Below, piece after piece: positions 40,547-48,863 of a stretch of 60,613 bases of DNA (the stretch's first letter is position 1; each line of letters begins with the position of its first letter). Source of the DNA: RGIG8709 sp045537065 (GTDB lineage Bacteria > Bacillota > Clostridia > Monoglobales > Monoglobaceae); assembly GCA_045537065.1 (NCBI GenBank), contig JAZSOT010000027.1, forward strand, positions 1 to 60,613, in the 5' to 3' direction. The notes below the pieces were generated by a model. The model saw only the letters and a program-made list of their open reading frames with translations, ran no database searches and was not told where the DNA came from. The position numbers were made by a program, and so were the translations under genes.

Positions 40547-40939
40547 ATGGCAACAAAAAAGAATGCAGAAGAAATGATAAAAGAAGAATCTAAAATGACC
40601 ATTGAAGAGGTTGAAGCAAAAATCAAGAAGATGCTTGAAGAGGCTGAAGAAAAAGCAAGAAAAATTGCAATGGGCATAAAATCAGAGGACTTCACAGAAG
40701 CTGAAAAAAGAGAAATTGCAAGAGGAGAAGAATATATCGAGGTTAAGCTCTTTAAGGACAACGACAAATATAAGGATGATGTTTATGTTGCAGTCGGCAA
40801 TCAGAACTGCCTTATTAAAAGAGGTGTTCCCGTTAGAATTAAGAGAAAGTTCTTCAATGTTCTCACTCAGTCAAATGAGCAGGATTTGAAAACTGCACAG
40901 CTTATTGAAGAAAAAAGCGAAAAGTCATCTGAAAACTAA
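40547..40939 (+). CDS. Uncharacterised phage head-associated protein
   Basis: This 130-residue acidic protein has an N-terminal coiled coil (residues 5-45). A compact domain EYIEVKLFKDNDKYKDDVYVAVGNQNCLIKRGVPVRIKRKFFNVL follows, seen in small proteins next to capsid genes in Clostridial phages. A head-decoration or completion role is inferred from position. AAAGGAG precedes the ATG. Confidence 0.6.
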   Translation: MATKKNAEEMIKEESKMTIEEVEAKIKKMLEEAEEKARKIAMGIKSEDFTEAEKREIARGEEYIEVKLFKDNDKYKDDVYVAVGNQNCLIKRGVPVRIKRKFFNVLTQSNEQDLKTAQLIEEKSEKSSEN

Positions 40940-40990
40940 ACTGCGTGGGGCGGGTTTCCGCCCCCTTTGACACAAAGCAAGGAGAAACTT

Positions 40991-41233
40991 ATGGAAACTG
41001 GCTATCTTACACAGCTTATAAGCGTTTTAGGAAGTGCAGTGGGCACCTTTGCAGGGATTATGGTTAATTCAAGGCTGGTTAACTTCCGCATTGAACAGCT
41101 GGAGAAAAAGGTGGACAAGCACAACAAGGTTATTGACAGAGTTTATGAGCTTGAAAAAAGAGACGCTGTGGTAGAGGAAGAAATCAAGGTGGCAAACCAC
41201 AGAATAAGTGATTTGGAGCTTTACCACAGATAA
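40991..41233 (+). CDS. XhlA-like membrane protein of the lysis module
   Basis: This 80-residue protein has one hydrophobic segment (residues 5-25) followed by a coiled coil (FRIEQLEKKVDKHNKVIDRVYELEKRDAVVEEEIKVANHRISDLE), like XhlA/hemolysin-type phage proteins that assist holins. GGAG before ATG 40991 decides the start. An in-frame ATG 24 nt earlier has no site. Confidence 0.65.
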   Translation: METGYLTQLISVLGSAVGTFAGIMVNSRLVNFRIEQLEKKVDKHNKVIDRVYELEKRDAVVEEEIKVANHRISDLELYHR

Positions 41234-41292
41234 TGATTGCCAAAAGGCAAACAGAAACTGCACCCTTGGGGTGCTAAAGGAGAAATGAAAAA

Positions 41293-41538
41293 ATGAAAAT
41301 TACAAAAGGAACAATCACAAGAAGTATTTTGCTTATTGTTGTGGTTTTGAATATGATTCTTAGAAAATTGGGTTTAAGCCCTTTAAATATAACCGAAACA
41401 GAGGCAGGATGCTTTGTTGAAACCGTTTTTGAAATTCTGGTTATCGCCGTTTCATTCTGGAAAAACAACAGCTTTTCGGAAAATGCCATAAGGGCGGACA
41501 GTTTCCTGAAAGCATTGAGAGAGGGGGAGGCGGAATGA
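41293..41538 (+). CDS. Phage holin (SPP1 family)
   Basis: This 81-residue protein has two hydrophobic segments (about residues 9-25 and 43-56). It shows the SPP1-type pattern GTITRSILLIVVVLNMIL...ETVFEILVIAVSFWKNNSFSENAIRADSFL. It would permeabilise the membrane to release the endolysin. It overlaps the amidase gene by 4 nt. Confidence 0.85.
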   Translation: MKITKGTITRSILLIVVVLNMILRKLGLSPLNITETEAGCFVETVFEILVIAVSFWKNNSFSENAIRADSFLKALREGEAE

Positions 41539-42140
41539 ACATTATAAAATCATATTATCAGTTCAAACAGCCTCTCACCCCAAGGCAAAGCACAAAATAT
41601 ATTATTCTTCACCACAGGGGCGGTGACGGGGATGTGGAAAGCATTCACCGCTTGCATCTTAAAAACGGTTATTCGGGCATAGGCTACCATTTTTATGTGA
41701 GAAAAGACGGACAAATTTTTCAGGGAAGACCAAAGGAGACTGTGGGGGCACATTGTCTTAATAACAATTATAATTCCGTTGGAATTTGTTTTGAGGGTAA
41801 CTTTGAAAACGAAGAGATGGGCTATGCACAGAAAAGGGCAGGAGCGGAGCTTATTGAATATCTTAAAAAGATTTACAAAGAGGCAAGGGTTGTGTGCCAC
41901 AGAGATATGCTCGAGACTGCCTGCCCCGGAAAGAATTTCCCTGTTGATGATGTTAAGGCTTTAAAGGCGGTGAAAAAGAAGATGCTCACATCTGCCAACG
42001 ATATTGCATGGGAGCTTTCACAGAAAATAGAAATCTTAGATATAGACGGCTTTGTGAGAGCCTTGGAAAATGCGGAAAAGGTGGGCAGTCCTCTCTATTG
42101 GGGATACTACAAAATCGTGAACGGACAGGGGGCAAGATAA
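41535..42140 (+). CDS. N-acetylmuramoyl-L-alanine amidase endolysin
   Basis: This 201-residue protein carries an Amidase_2/T7-lysozyme-type domain with zinc ligands in IILHHRGG (about residue 27), VVCHRDM and ACPGKNFP, and GYHFYVRKDGQIFQGRP. It cuts the amide bond between stem peptide and MurNAc. The C-terminal 50 residues (ELSQKIEILDIDGFVRALENAEKVGSPLYWGYYKI) may be a wall-binding unit. It directly follows the holin. Confidence 0.9.
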   Translation: MNIIKSYYQFKQPLTPRQSTKYIILHHRGGDGDVESIHRLHLKNGYSGIGYHFYVRKDGQIFQGRPKETVGAHCLNNNYNSVGICFEGNFENEEMGYAQKRAGAELIEYLKKIYKEARVVCHRDMLETACPGKNFPVDDVKALKAVKKKMLTSANDIAWELSQKIEILDIDGFVRALENAEKVGSPLYWGYYKIVNGQGAR

Positions 42141-42518
42141 ATGACAGTAAAAGAGGCTATTCAAAGAGCGAATGCCCTGAGACCAAACCCCTTTTCGGAG
42201 CAGGAAAAGTTTCAGTGGCTTTCGGAGCTTGACGGGAAAATTGCAAAGGAAGTTCTGAAAAAAGAGGATTTTTCCCCATATACATATCCAAGTGATGAGA
42301 CAAGAGAGCTTCTTGCAGACAGTGCATACACGGATATTTATCTTTTCTATCTATGTGCAATGATAGACTTTTTCAGCAGAGATTACGGGGAGTATAACAA
42401 CTCTATGCTTCTTTTCAACACTCTTTTTGAACAGTATGCAAAGGGGTGTGCAACCTCCCTTTATGGAGAAAAAGAAAACGGGGAGATTTCTCACAAATAT
42501 TATATAAACATCTTTTAG
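42141..42518 (+). CDS. Uncharacterised phage protein (possible head-tail connector)
   Basis: This 125-residue helical protein has MTVKEAIQRANALRPNPFSEQEKFQWLSELDGKI at its start and DIYLFYLCAMIDFFSRDYGEYNNSMLLFNTLFEQYAKG in the middle. Small helical proteins of this kind in Clostridial phages follow capsid genes and act as connectors. It begins at the base after the amidase stop and precedes a large structural gene. Function is inferred from position. Confidence 0.6.
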   Translation: MTVKEAIQRANALRPNPFSEQEKFQWLSELDGKIAKEVLKKEDFSPYTYPSDETRELLADSAYTDIYLFYLCAMIDFFSRDYGEYNNSMLLFNTLFEQYAKGCATSLYGEKENGEISHKYYINIF

Positions 42519-42534
42519 GAAAGGGGGATAAGGA

Positions 42535-44154
42535 ATGCTATTTTTGCCAAAGCTTAAAAACGGAAAGAAAAAGACAAAAAAATTTATATATTCCTTTGGA
42601 GGAATAAATAATTCCGGGGATTTTCAGGCGGGAGAGCTTGAGGACAGCGTAAACATAAGTCTTGACAAGGCTCCTTATATAACCGTGGGCAAGGCATATT
42701 CTGATGAAAACACAAAAGCTGATGATATTCTTTATGCAAATGGAATTGTGAGACTTCTGACGCAAGAGGATGGAAGCCTTATGGCATATTACCGTGCAGA
42801 AAAATTAGGAACAAGCTGGAACAGTTATTCAACAACCCTTTCTAAAGGGAAAAAAGAGGTTGCAACAGCGGGGAAGAAAGTTATAATTATGCCTGATAAA
42901 AAGGTTCTTGACCTATCCGAAATTTATCCAACGTGGAAAGATATGGAAAAAACTGTTTCATATTCCAAACAGTCGGCGTTATTATTCAGCGACCATATAA
43001 CCTTTAATAAGGAGGCGGATTTTACCACCTTTAAGGATGCATTCAAGGAAGGGGATGCCATAACCTTTACGGGTGGTTATTATGAGGGAAATGTAACTGC
43101 AAAAAGCTGGCAGAATAAGAAGCTTATTATAAGGGAAATTACAAATTCAACCCAGAAACAGGTGTTCTTTGACACATATTCCTTTGGAGAGGCGTATGGA
43201 AACGAGAATACAAGCTGTACCTTTAAAAAGACTGTGCCAAGCATTACAAATATTTGCTCGTGGAATGACAGGGTGTGGGGCGTTTCGAGTGATGGAAAAA
43301 TTTATGGAAGCAAATATCAGGACCCCACAAACTTTGAATATTTTGACCTGACAAGTGCAGACAGCTTCACTCTTGAGGTGGGTTCGGGAGGAGCATTCAC
43401 CGGCTCCTGTGCAACTGCAAGCTATGTGGCATTTTTCAGGGAAAACAAAATTCACCGTATAACAGGCACAAAACCCTCTAATTACAGACACACCGTTATA
43501 AATCAAAGCGGTGTAAAAAGCGGCTCAAACAGGTCTCTGGCAGTTATATGCGACCTTGTTTATTATGAGGGCAAGGACGGATTTTATGTTTTTGACGGGG
43601 TAGATACCCGTCTTATATCAAAAAAATTAGGAGACATAACCCACAGCGGGGGAGTTGGTGTTGGCTTAGGGAATAAATATTATATATGTTTTAAAGATGC
43701 TTACGGAAGATATAATCTCTATATTTATAACATTGAAAGCGGTGTGTGGATAAAAAGCGGGATTATCAGCTTTAAGGCGGCTCTTTGCTATATGGGAAAT
43801 ATTATGTACCTTGATTTGGATGGGAATATAAAAAAGATAACCGACAATAAGTCCGCTGAAAATTTTTCTGTTGTGCTTAGAGAGCTTGAAAATGATTTTT
43901 CGGAGCAAAAGGGTTTTATGAGGCTTTATCTTGGGTATTCTATGAATTACGGAGGGAAAATCACCTGCGATGTTTCCTATAACAAAGAAGCGTTTCAAAC
44001 CGTGGCAGAGTTTTCGGATTACAGCAAAACAGTAAGTGAAATAAGGTTTTCGCCCAACAGAAAAAACAGTATAAGAATAAGGCTTTCGGCAACTCCTGAT
44101 GTGCAAATCAAAAGCCTTATGAGAGAGATCCACACCCACGGCTCGATGTTTTAG
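42535..44154 (+). CDS. Putative tail-hub/beta-propeller structural protein
   Basis: This 539-residue protein is rich in aromatic beta-strand repeats (DGKIYGSKYQDPTNFEYFDL, REN-KIHRITGTKPSNYRHTVI, DGFYVFDGVDTRLI, KYYICFKDAYGRYNLYIYNI). The pattern matches beta-propeller proteins of podovirus short tails such as P22 gp10 or T7 gp12-like hubs. No enzymatic motif is seen. A GGAAAGGGGG site precedes the ATG. Confidence 0.6.
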   Translation: MLFLPKLKNGKKKTKKFIYSFGGINNSGDFQAGELEDSVNISLDKAPYITVGKAYSDENTKADDILYANGIVRLLTQEDGSLMAYYRAEKLGTSWNSYSTTLSKGKKEVATAGKKVIIMPDKKVLDLSEIYPTWKDMEKTVSYSKQSALLFSDHITFNKEADFTTFKDAFKEGDAITFTGGYYEGNVTAKSWQNKKLIIREITNSTQKQVFFDTYSFGEAYGNENTSCTFKKTVPSITNICSWNDRVWGVSSDGKIYGSKYQDPTNFEYFDLTSADSFTLEVGSGGAFTGSCATASYVAFFRENKIHRITGTKPSNYRHTVINQSGVKSGSNRSLAVICDLVYYEGKDGFYVFDGVDTRLISKKLGDITHSGGVGVGLGNKYYICFKDAYGRYNLYIYNIESGVWIKSGIISFKAALCYMGNIMYLDLDGNIKKITDNKSAENFSVVLRELENDFSEQKGFMRLYLGYSMNYGGKITCDVSYNKEAFQTVAEFSDYSKTVSEIRFSPNRKNSIRIRLSATPDVQIKSLMREIHTHGSMF

Positions 44155-44165
44155 GAGGTGATTTT

Positions 44166-44498
44166 ATGATTCCTGTTTTTTCAAAGCTGGACGTAAGAGA
44201 TAAGTCCTTAACTCCCGAAAGAATTGCAGAGCATATAAACAAGCTTCAGGATGAGCTGTCTCTGTGCTTTTCAAATATTTCAAGCGACAATATTGAGGAG
44301 CTTTCATTAAATCAAACAGAACTTTTATCCCAAAACGGTTCTGAGCTTTCGGGGGATATGATAAATATGGTTTCTCCCGTTGGAGACAGCTTTTTTGCGG
44401 GAATAAATAAGGAAACGGGGCAATTTGAGTTTCACTTAAAAAACAGCAAGGGAGAATATCTTATTCTCTACAAAAACGGAGTGTTGAGTATTAAATAA
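44166..44498 (+). CDS. Uncharacterised phage protein
   Basis: This 110-residue protein opens IPVFSKLDVRDKSLTPERIAEHINKLQDELSLCFSNI. The centre is Gln/Asn-rich, and the C-terminal strands FEFHLKNSKGEYLILYKNGVL suggest a small beta domain. GGAGG precedes the ATG, and the gene ends 12 bp before the next. It could be a tail or adaptor protein; nothing decides it. Confidence 0.5.
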   Translation: MIPVFSKLDVRDKSLTPERIAEHINKLQDELSLCFSNISSDNIEELSLNQTELLSQNGSELSGDMINMVSPVGDSFFAGINKETGQFEFHLKNSKGEYLILYKNGVLSIK

Positions 44499-44510
44499 AG
44501 GAGTGATAAA

Positions 44511-45812
44511 ATGAGCAGATTTGTTTTTAATGTGAAGAAATATAGAAACGGAATAGACTATGATAAAGAAAGAGACTATTCGCTGGAAATGGAAAAAGCA
44601 AAAAAAGAGGGAAACACCGCTCTTCTTGCAAAGCTTGAAGATGAGAGAAACAAAAAAATCGAGGGGGAAAAGCTTCCGTACCGCAAAACTTATGACTACA
44701 TAGATATAGGAACAAAAATTGAAAACGGCATAAGAGATAAGGCGCACCCCTCGGAAATAAAGGAGCTTGTTGATGCAAGGCGGGACAAGGCGGTTTCAAA
44801 GGAAGAGCTTTTGCCTTTTAAAAGTGACGAAATTCAAAAAAGAGGGCTTAAATATTATTACGATGAGGAAAGCGGAGCGGGTTATGAAATGAGAAACCGT
44901 CCCGAAAAGGCGGACACCTATTCGGATGAGATAAAGTCTCTTATAAAGAAAATAAATTCCCGTGAGGAATTTGAATATGACCTTGAAGATGATGAGGTTT
45001 TCAAAAATATGAAAGCTCAGCTTGAAATCGGAGCCAAAAGGGCAATGACGGATGTTCTTGCAGAAATAGGGCAAAGCACAGGAGGCAACAGCTCTTACGG
45101 GGTGTCTGCGGCTATGCAGGCGGCGTCTAAATTCACCGACAAGCTTGCAGAGGAAATGCCAAAGCTTTATGAGCTTGCCTACAAAAGATATCAGGACTCA
45201 CTTAATGCTGATATAGATGCTCTTGATGCCACCATTAAAGCAAAGAATGAAGAGGATGAAACCTATAACGAAATGCTTACCCAGTGGAACAAGGACAGAG
45301 AATACGGAAAAAAAGCCTATGATGATGCACTTTCTGTTATGGCAGACGAGGACGAAAAGATGAAGAAAGCAGAAGATGATGCAATAAAATCTGCAAGAGA
45401 GCTTATTAAATATTATGAGGAAAACGGAATTTCCGCATCTGATGAGCTTCTTGCCCTTGCGGATATGAAAGATTTTTCGGAGCTAAACGAGAAAAATGCT
45501 GCCTACTATGAAAACAAGCTTTTGCTTGATGCACTTGTTAAAAGTAAGCAGGTTGAAAATTATAATGCCAGAACAAGCAAAACCTTAAGCGATATGGTAA
45601 TAAATAAAGAAAAGCTTAAGATTCAAAAGATAAAAGACGGGAATGATGAGGACAACTCAAAACTTATCCCTGATGAAAAAGGCGGTATTTACTTCATGGG
45701 AGAATATTATCCAAAGGATTATCTTGATAGTTTAGAGGGACAGAAAAAATTTGTTGAAATGAAGGATGCCAATGGCGAAAAGTATTATGTGGCAAAAACC
45801 CAAATAAAATAA
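44511..45812 (+). CDS. Large helical phage structural protein
   Basis: This 433-residue charged, mainly alpha-helical protein has a repeat YDKERDYSLEMEKAKKEGNTALLAKLEDERNKKI at its start. A conserved-looking centre (MTDVLAEIGQSTGGNSSYGVSAAMQAASKFTDKLAEEMPKLYELAYKRYQDSLNADI) and a long coiled coil follow. It resembles internal or ejection proteins of podoviruses in composition, but no family is certain. It is the last gene of the locus. Confidence 0.55.
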   Translation: MSRFVFNVKKYRNGIDYDKERDYSLEMEKAKKEGNTALLAKLEDERNKKIEGEKLPYRKTYDYIDIGTKIENGIRDKAHPSEIKELVDARRDKAVSKEELLPFKSDEIQKRGLKYYYDEESGAGYEMRNRPEKADTYSDEIKSLIKKINSREEFEYDLEDDEVFKNMKAQLEIGAKRAMTDVLAEIGQSTGGNSSYGVSAAMQAASKFTDKLAEEMPKLYELAYKRYQDSLNADIDALDATIKAKNEEDETYNEMLTQWNKDREYGKKAYDDALSVMADEDEKMKKAEDDAIKSARELIKYYEENGISASDELLALADMKDFSELNEKNAAYYENKLLLDALVKSKQVENYNARTSKTLSDMVINKEKLKIQKIKDGNDEDNSKLIPDEKGGIYFMGEYYPKDYLDSLEGQKKFVEMKDANGEKYYVAKTQIK

Positions 45813-45839
45813 GGATTTCATCTTTTTGATGAAATCCTT
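45811..45839. terminator. Hairpin at the end of the phage locus
   Basis: AAGGATTTCATC-ttttt-GATGAAATCCTT, a perfect 12-bp stem that starts at the last bases of the final phage gene. The T-rich tract lies on the minus side, so it may chiefly serve the convergent gene at 45891. Confidence 0.7.
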
Positions 45840-45890
45840 GCTAGTTCGTGTCAGGGAAAAACACAACAATAAAAGTATCCGTTCGGTTTT

Positions 45891-46964
45891 TTAATCAATT
45901 CTTGTCAATTCACTACCATCCAGATTGCACATATAACGATCTTGTTTACCTGAAGACATAGTTGTCCATTCATCAATGAAAAATAACTTATCATTTGCAA
46001 AGTTAATAAATACCGGAGTCAATCCTTCGCAAATTTCTGTCGGAACACCTTCAGGATTTATTACATAGAATGAAGTTTTCTCGGTAACTGCAGAGGCGTT
46101 TTTTTCATTGAGATAAAAATAAATATATCCATTATAAAAGTCACTCAAACCTATTGTTCCGTTTCTGGCAGTGTAAATGATTTTTGTCATCCCTGTAACT
46201 GTATCCTTAGCATAAATTGTATTATCAATTGCATATACAACAGTATTATTTTCATAATAAGCATTATAAGACTTCAGGTCTGCATCCAAAAAATAAGTTG
46301 TTGCCACACCGGGTTCTTCAAAATTGAATATTAATAAATATCCATCCAGGACAGCATAATATCCATCCTTTGTGAACGATGCTGTTTCTGGCATATTCTC
46401 CATCTTAATAGCGGAGGTCGAATTATATGGCAAGAAATAAAATGAAAACGATGAATTTCTAAAACAGTATATAAAGAGTCCTTTCTTAGTAGCATATAAA
46501 CCAGATAAATGGGGATCGGGATATCCAGGTATAATAAACGGAATTTCGGTCATATTTTTTCCATCAAGGTCACAAGTGTAGATTTTGTTACCTTGTATAA
46601 AGTACAGACTATTGTCCATAACATTTATAAAATAACCGTAAAAATCAAAACGGATTGTTTCCTTGGTTTTTTTATCGATTCGTCTGATAAAATCATCAGA
46701 TGCAAATGAATGAAATATGTAATTTTCGGAAGCTGTTATATTATTAAGTCTTCCGAAATTTTGAGGAGGCATTCCGTATGGATTAGACCTTTCTGAGTGA
46801 AATTTTGACAACAATGCCCCAATAAAAGAAAAAACAATTATCAGAATAATTATAATGGTAAAAATTTTCCACTTAGTCTTATATCGTTTTGTGCATGTAT
46901 TGGTCAATTTTTCTTCTGCTATTTCTGTTTCTTCTCTTAAATTTCTAATATTTTCTCCTAACAT
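45891..46964 (-). CDS. Membrane-anchored beta-propeller-like (DUF5050-type) protein
   Basis: This 357-residue protein has a short cytosolic N-terminus, one transmembrane helix (about residues 33-52, FTIIIILIIVFSFIGALLS), and an extracellular domain of repeated blades (NYIFHSFASDDFIRRIDKKT; NSLYFIQGNKIYTCDLDGKNMTEI; GYIYFYLNEKN; DKLFFIDEW). The blades resemble DUF5050 propeller repeats. An AGGTGATACT site precedes the ATG. Ligand and role are unknown. It lies between the phage locus and the DUF559 cassette. Confidence 0.65.
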   Translation of the reverse strand: MLGENIRNLREETEIAEEKLTNTCTKRYKTKWKIFTIIIILIIVFSFIGALLSKFHSERSNPYGMPPQNFGRLNNITASENYIFHSFASDDFIRRIDKKTKETIRFDFYGYFINVMDNSLYFIQGNKIYTCDLDGKNMTEIPFIIPGYPDPHLSGLYATKKGLFIYCFRNSSFSFYFLPYNSTSAIKMENMPETASFTKDGYYAVLDGYLLIFNFEEPGVATTYFLDADLKSYNAYYENNTVVYAIDNTIYAKDTVTGMTKIIYTARNGTIGLSDFYNGYIYFYLNEKNASAVTEKTSFYVINPEGVPTEICEGLTPVFINFANDKLFFIDEWTTMSSGKQDRYMCNLDGSELTRID

Positions 46965-47180
46965 AGTATCACCTCTTGTTACATTGTACGCTTTTATTAT
47001 GTATTAATCAATAAAACATATTCTGAATTTATAAATATGAACCGCAAGTGTTAGTTGCATCGTTGGAAGTAAATTCCAACTGTTCTTTATCACGACAAAC
47101 AACACTGCACTTTCAATTAACTTCGTCAAAATTCGATATCTTTTAATTGCGATATGTAAGGTTTAGATGCAAACCTTTCA
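46965..47180. other. Intergenic stretch with no clear content
   Basis: AT-rich, no frame with a ribosome site. A short inverted-looking segment (GTTGGAAGTAAATTCCAAC near 47070) is the only structure seen. Confidence 0.3.
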
Positions 47181-47632
47181 AAGGCTCCCTTGTGTAAAGG
47201 GAGCTGTCAGCGTAGCTGACTGAGGGATTGTTTTACCGCATTATCAATATACATACAAACCCCCTCAAAGTTTCTCAAAACATCAAGATTTGATATTCTA
47301 ATAACCTTTATACCATATTGTTCTAAATATTGAGTTCTCTTTTCATCATTCATAAGTCCAACATCTTCATAGTGTTGTGAGCCATCTAATTCTACAACAA
47401 GATTTGCTTTTGCACAATAAAAATCTACTATATATTTACCTAAAACTTTTTGCCTTGTAAACTTTATAGGATAATTTCTCAAGAAATCATACCACAAATG
47501 TCTTTCTTCTTTTGTCATATTCTTCCTAAGTTCCTTTGCAAATGGAACTATATTCTTATTATGTTTTCTATCCATTTACAACCCCTCCGTGTTGCTTCGC
47601 AACCCACCTCCCCTTACACATGGGGGGCGTGC
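47181..47632. mobile_element. DUF559 nuclease cassette bounded by 50-bp imperfect inverted repeats
   Basis: The left end (47181-47232) reads GGCTCCCTTGTGTAAAGGGAG, then stem TCAGC-gta-GCTGA, then CTGAGGGATTGT (read in pieces). The right end (47578-47632) is the reverse complement of the same design: CCCCCATGTGTAAGGGGAG, stem GGTTGC-gaa-GCAACA, CGGAGGGGTTGT. Conserved blocks and a swapped, still paired inner stem mark one repeat family in inverted orientation. The nuclease gene between them ends inside the left repeat. Confidence 0.65.
47207..47575 (-). CDS. DUF559 endonuclease-like protein
   Basis: This 122-residue protein of the DUF559/very-short-patch-repair-like fold has RKNMTKEERHLWYDFLRNYPIKFTRQKVLGKYIVDFYCAKANLVVELDGSQHYE (residues 14-70), including the catalytic-looking DFY and ELDGSQH motifs, then RTQYLEQYGIKVIRI. 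The last seven codons (QSLSQLR) are encoded by the left inverted repeat. No methylase or other partner is adjacent. It could be cargo or a mobility factor for the surrounding repeats. Confidence 0.85.
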   Translation of the reverse strand: MDRKHNKNIVPFAKELRKNMTKEERHLWYDFLRNYPIKFTRQKVLGKYIVDFYCAKANLVVELDGSQHYEDVGLMNDEKRTQYLEQYGIKVIRISNLDVLRNFEGVCMYIDNAVKQSLSQLR

Positions 47633-47688
47633 ATTTTTCGACAATATTCAACATATCCATATCATTCGTATTAAGACAGGACAAAAAA

Positions 47689-48066
47689 TTATTTCTTAAA
47701 TTTATTTATCCATTCTAAAATTGCGTCATATTTCATATCACCCGAAGCAACAGATAAACCAAAATCAACAACATCCGCATTAGTGCAATTCATTTTAATG
47801 CCCTCTGCCTCTAAAAAAGTAAGCATAACATAAACACCAATTCTTTTATTTCCATCAACGAAGGCATGATTAGATATTAACGAAAATCCAAGACTTGCCG
47901 CTTTTTCTTCTTTGGTCTTATAAAGTTCTTCGCCACCAAAAGTGGCATAAGCATTGTTGAGAGCACTTTCTAACAGTCCAACATCTCTGACACCAACGCT
48001 ACCGCCCGTTTCTTCTGCTATCAATTGATGTAAAAGCAAAACCTTTTCTTTACTCAATTTAATCAT
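47689..48066 (-). CDS. doc: Doc-type toxin (Fic/AMPylation-like kinase fold)
   Basis: This 125-residue Fic-family protein of the death-on-curing branch has the motif HAFVDGNKR (His67-Arg75). Doc toxins phosphorylate elongation factor Tu and halt translation. The preceding gene encodes the cognate antitoxin and overlaps by 4 nt, the usual translational coupling. Confidence 0.92.
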   Translation of the reverse strand: MIKLSKEKVLLLHQLIAEETGGSVGVRDVGLLESALNNAYATFGGEELYKTKEEKAASLGFSLISNHAFVDGNKRIGVYVMLTFLEAEGIKMNCTNADVVDFGLSVASGDMKYDAILEWINKFKK

Positions 48067-48305
48067 TTTGCCAACTCCTTAAAAGCAGGTTTGAATCTGT
48101 TCATAATTCTTCTTGCAGCTACATCAATTTTTTCATCATCAGTAATATCGAAATAAGAATTTGAATCTATATCAATAAGCAGGAATTTTGGTTTGTTATT
48201 TTTAAATATAACTGCCTGACCATTATTCTCTGCAACTTTGGCAACCTTCGAAAAATTCTGGTTTGCTTCTGTCATAGTTGTAATTGTTTCAGTATTTATA
48301 TTCAT
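48063..48305 (-). CDS. phd: Phd/YefM-type antitoxin
   Basis: This 80-residue protein has the Phd fold: MTEANQNFSKVAKVAENNGQAVIFKNNKPKFLLIDID (residues 11-47) for DNA binding and dimerisation, then a C-terminal toxin-binding helix (MNRFKPAFKELAK). AGGAGG precedes the ATG. A TTGACA-17-TACAAT promoter with a long inverted repeat lies upstream. Confidence 0.88.
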   Translation of the reverse strand: MNINTETITTMTEANQNFSKVAKVAENNGQAVIFKNNKPKFLLIDIDSNSYFDITDDEKIDVAARRIMNRFKPAFKELAK

Positions 48306-48333
48306 AATTACCTCCTATTATTTATACAAAAAA

Positions 48334-48378
48334 ATATCCTACAATTTATATTGTATACAAATTATAGGATATTGTCAA
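48334..48378 (-). promoter_or_regulatory. phd-doc promoter and operator
   Basis: Minus strand TTGACA (48378-48373), 17 bp, TACAAT (48355-48350). An inverted repeat (48334-48347 with 48359-48372, one mismatch in 14) covers the spacer and -10, the expected position for autorepression by Phd. Confidence 0.7.
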
Positions 48379-48383
48379 CATAG

Positions 48384-48863
48384 TTATTTATGATATTCTT
48401 TTCCCTCTATTATTGTAAATGCTCTGTAAATCTGTTCAAAAAGTATAACCCTCATTAATCTGTGGGGAAATGTCATTTTTGAAAAGCTGAGCCGAAAGTG
48501 AGAAAGCTTTTTTATTTCTTCCGAAAGTCCAAGCGACCCGCCGATTATAAAAACAATGTTTGAGCTTGTCTGCGGAACGTCCTTTAAAATATCCGAAAAT
48601 TCCTCGCTTGAAATTTGTTTTCCCTCAACACAAAGGGAAATTATGTAAGCATCCTTTGGGATTTTTTCTTTTATTCTCTCTCCCTCTTTTAAAAGAATTT
48701 GTTCTCTTTCTCTATCAGTGGGATTTTCTGGGGTTGGCTCATCCTTTAGCTCAATTATATTCACCTTTGCATAGCGGGAAAGCCTTTTTTCGTATTCCTC
48801 AATAGCCTGCAGGAAAAATTTTTCTTTCATTTTTCCAACGGAAATAACGGTTGTTTTAAGCAT
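48384..48863 (-). CDS. rlmH: 23S rRNA (pseudouridine-1915 N3)-methyltransferase
   Basis: This 159-residue SPOUT methyltransferase modifies helix 69 of 23S rRNA. VFIIGGSLGLSEEIK (about residues 102-116) and the C-terminal FPHRLMRVILFEQIYRAFTIIEGKEYHK are diagnostic. The ATG at 48863 gives the standard length and has AAGGG upstream. It overlaps walR by 8 nt. The same 3' end is the SCC insertion site in staphylococci, but nothing like ccr genes is present here. Confidence 0.96.
   Translation of the reverse strand: MLKTTVISVGKMKEKFFLQAIEEYEKRLSRYAKVNIIELKDEPTPENPTDREREQILLKEGERIKEKIPKDAYIISLCVEGKQISSEEFSDILKDVPQTSSNIVFIIGGSLGLSEEIKKLSHFRLSFSKMTFPHRLMRVILFEQIYRAFTIIEGKEYHK

Noticed and set aside
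33344..45812. Phage integrase or att direct repeats at the borders
   Set aside because: No integrase-like frame was found. By eye I saw no shared repeat between the hydF side and the 45.8 kb side, but a systematic search was not possible.
48384..48402. rlmH 3' end as an SCC-type attachment site for the 33-48 kb accessory region
   Set aside because: The end resembles the staphylococcal attB (ATATCATAAATAA), but I found no second copy at the other boundary and no ccr recombinase.
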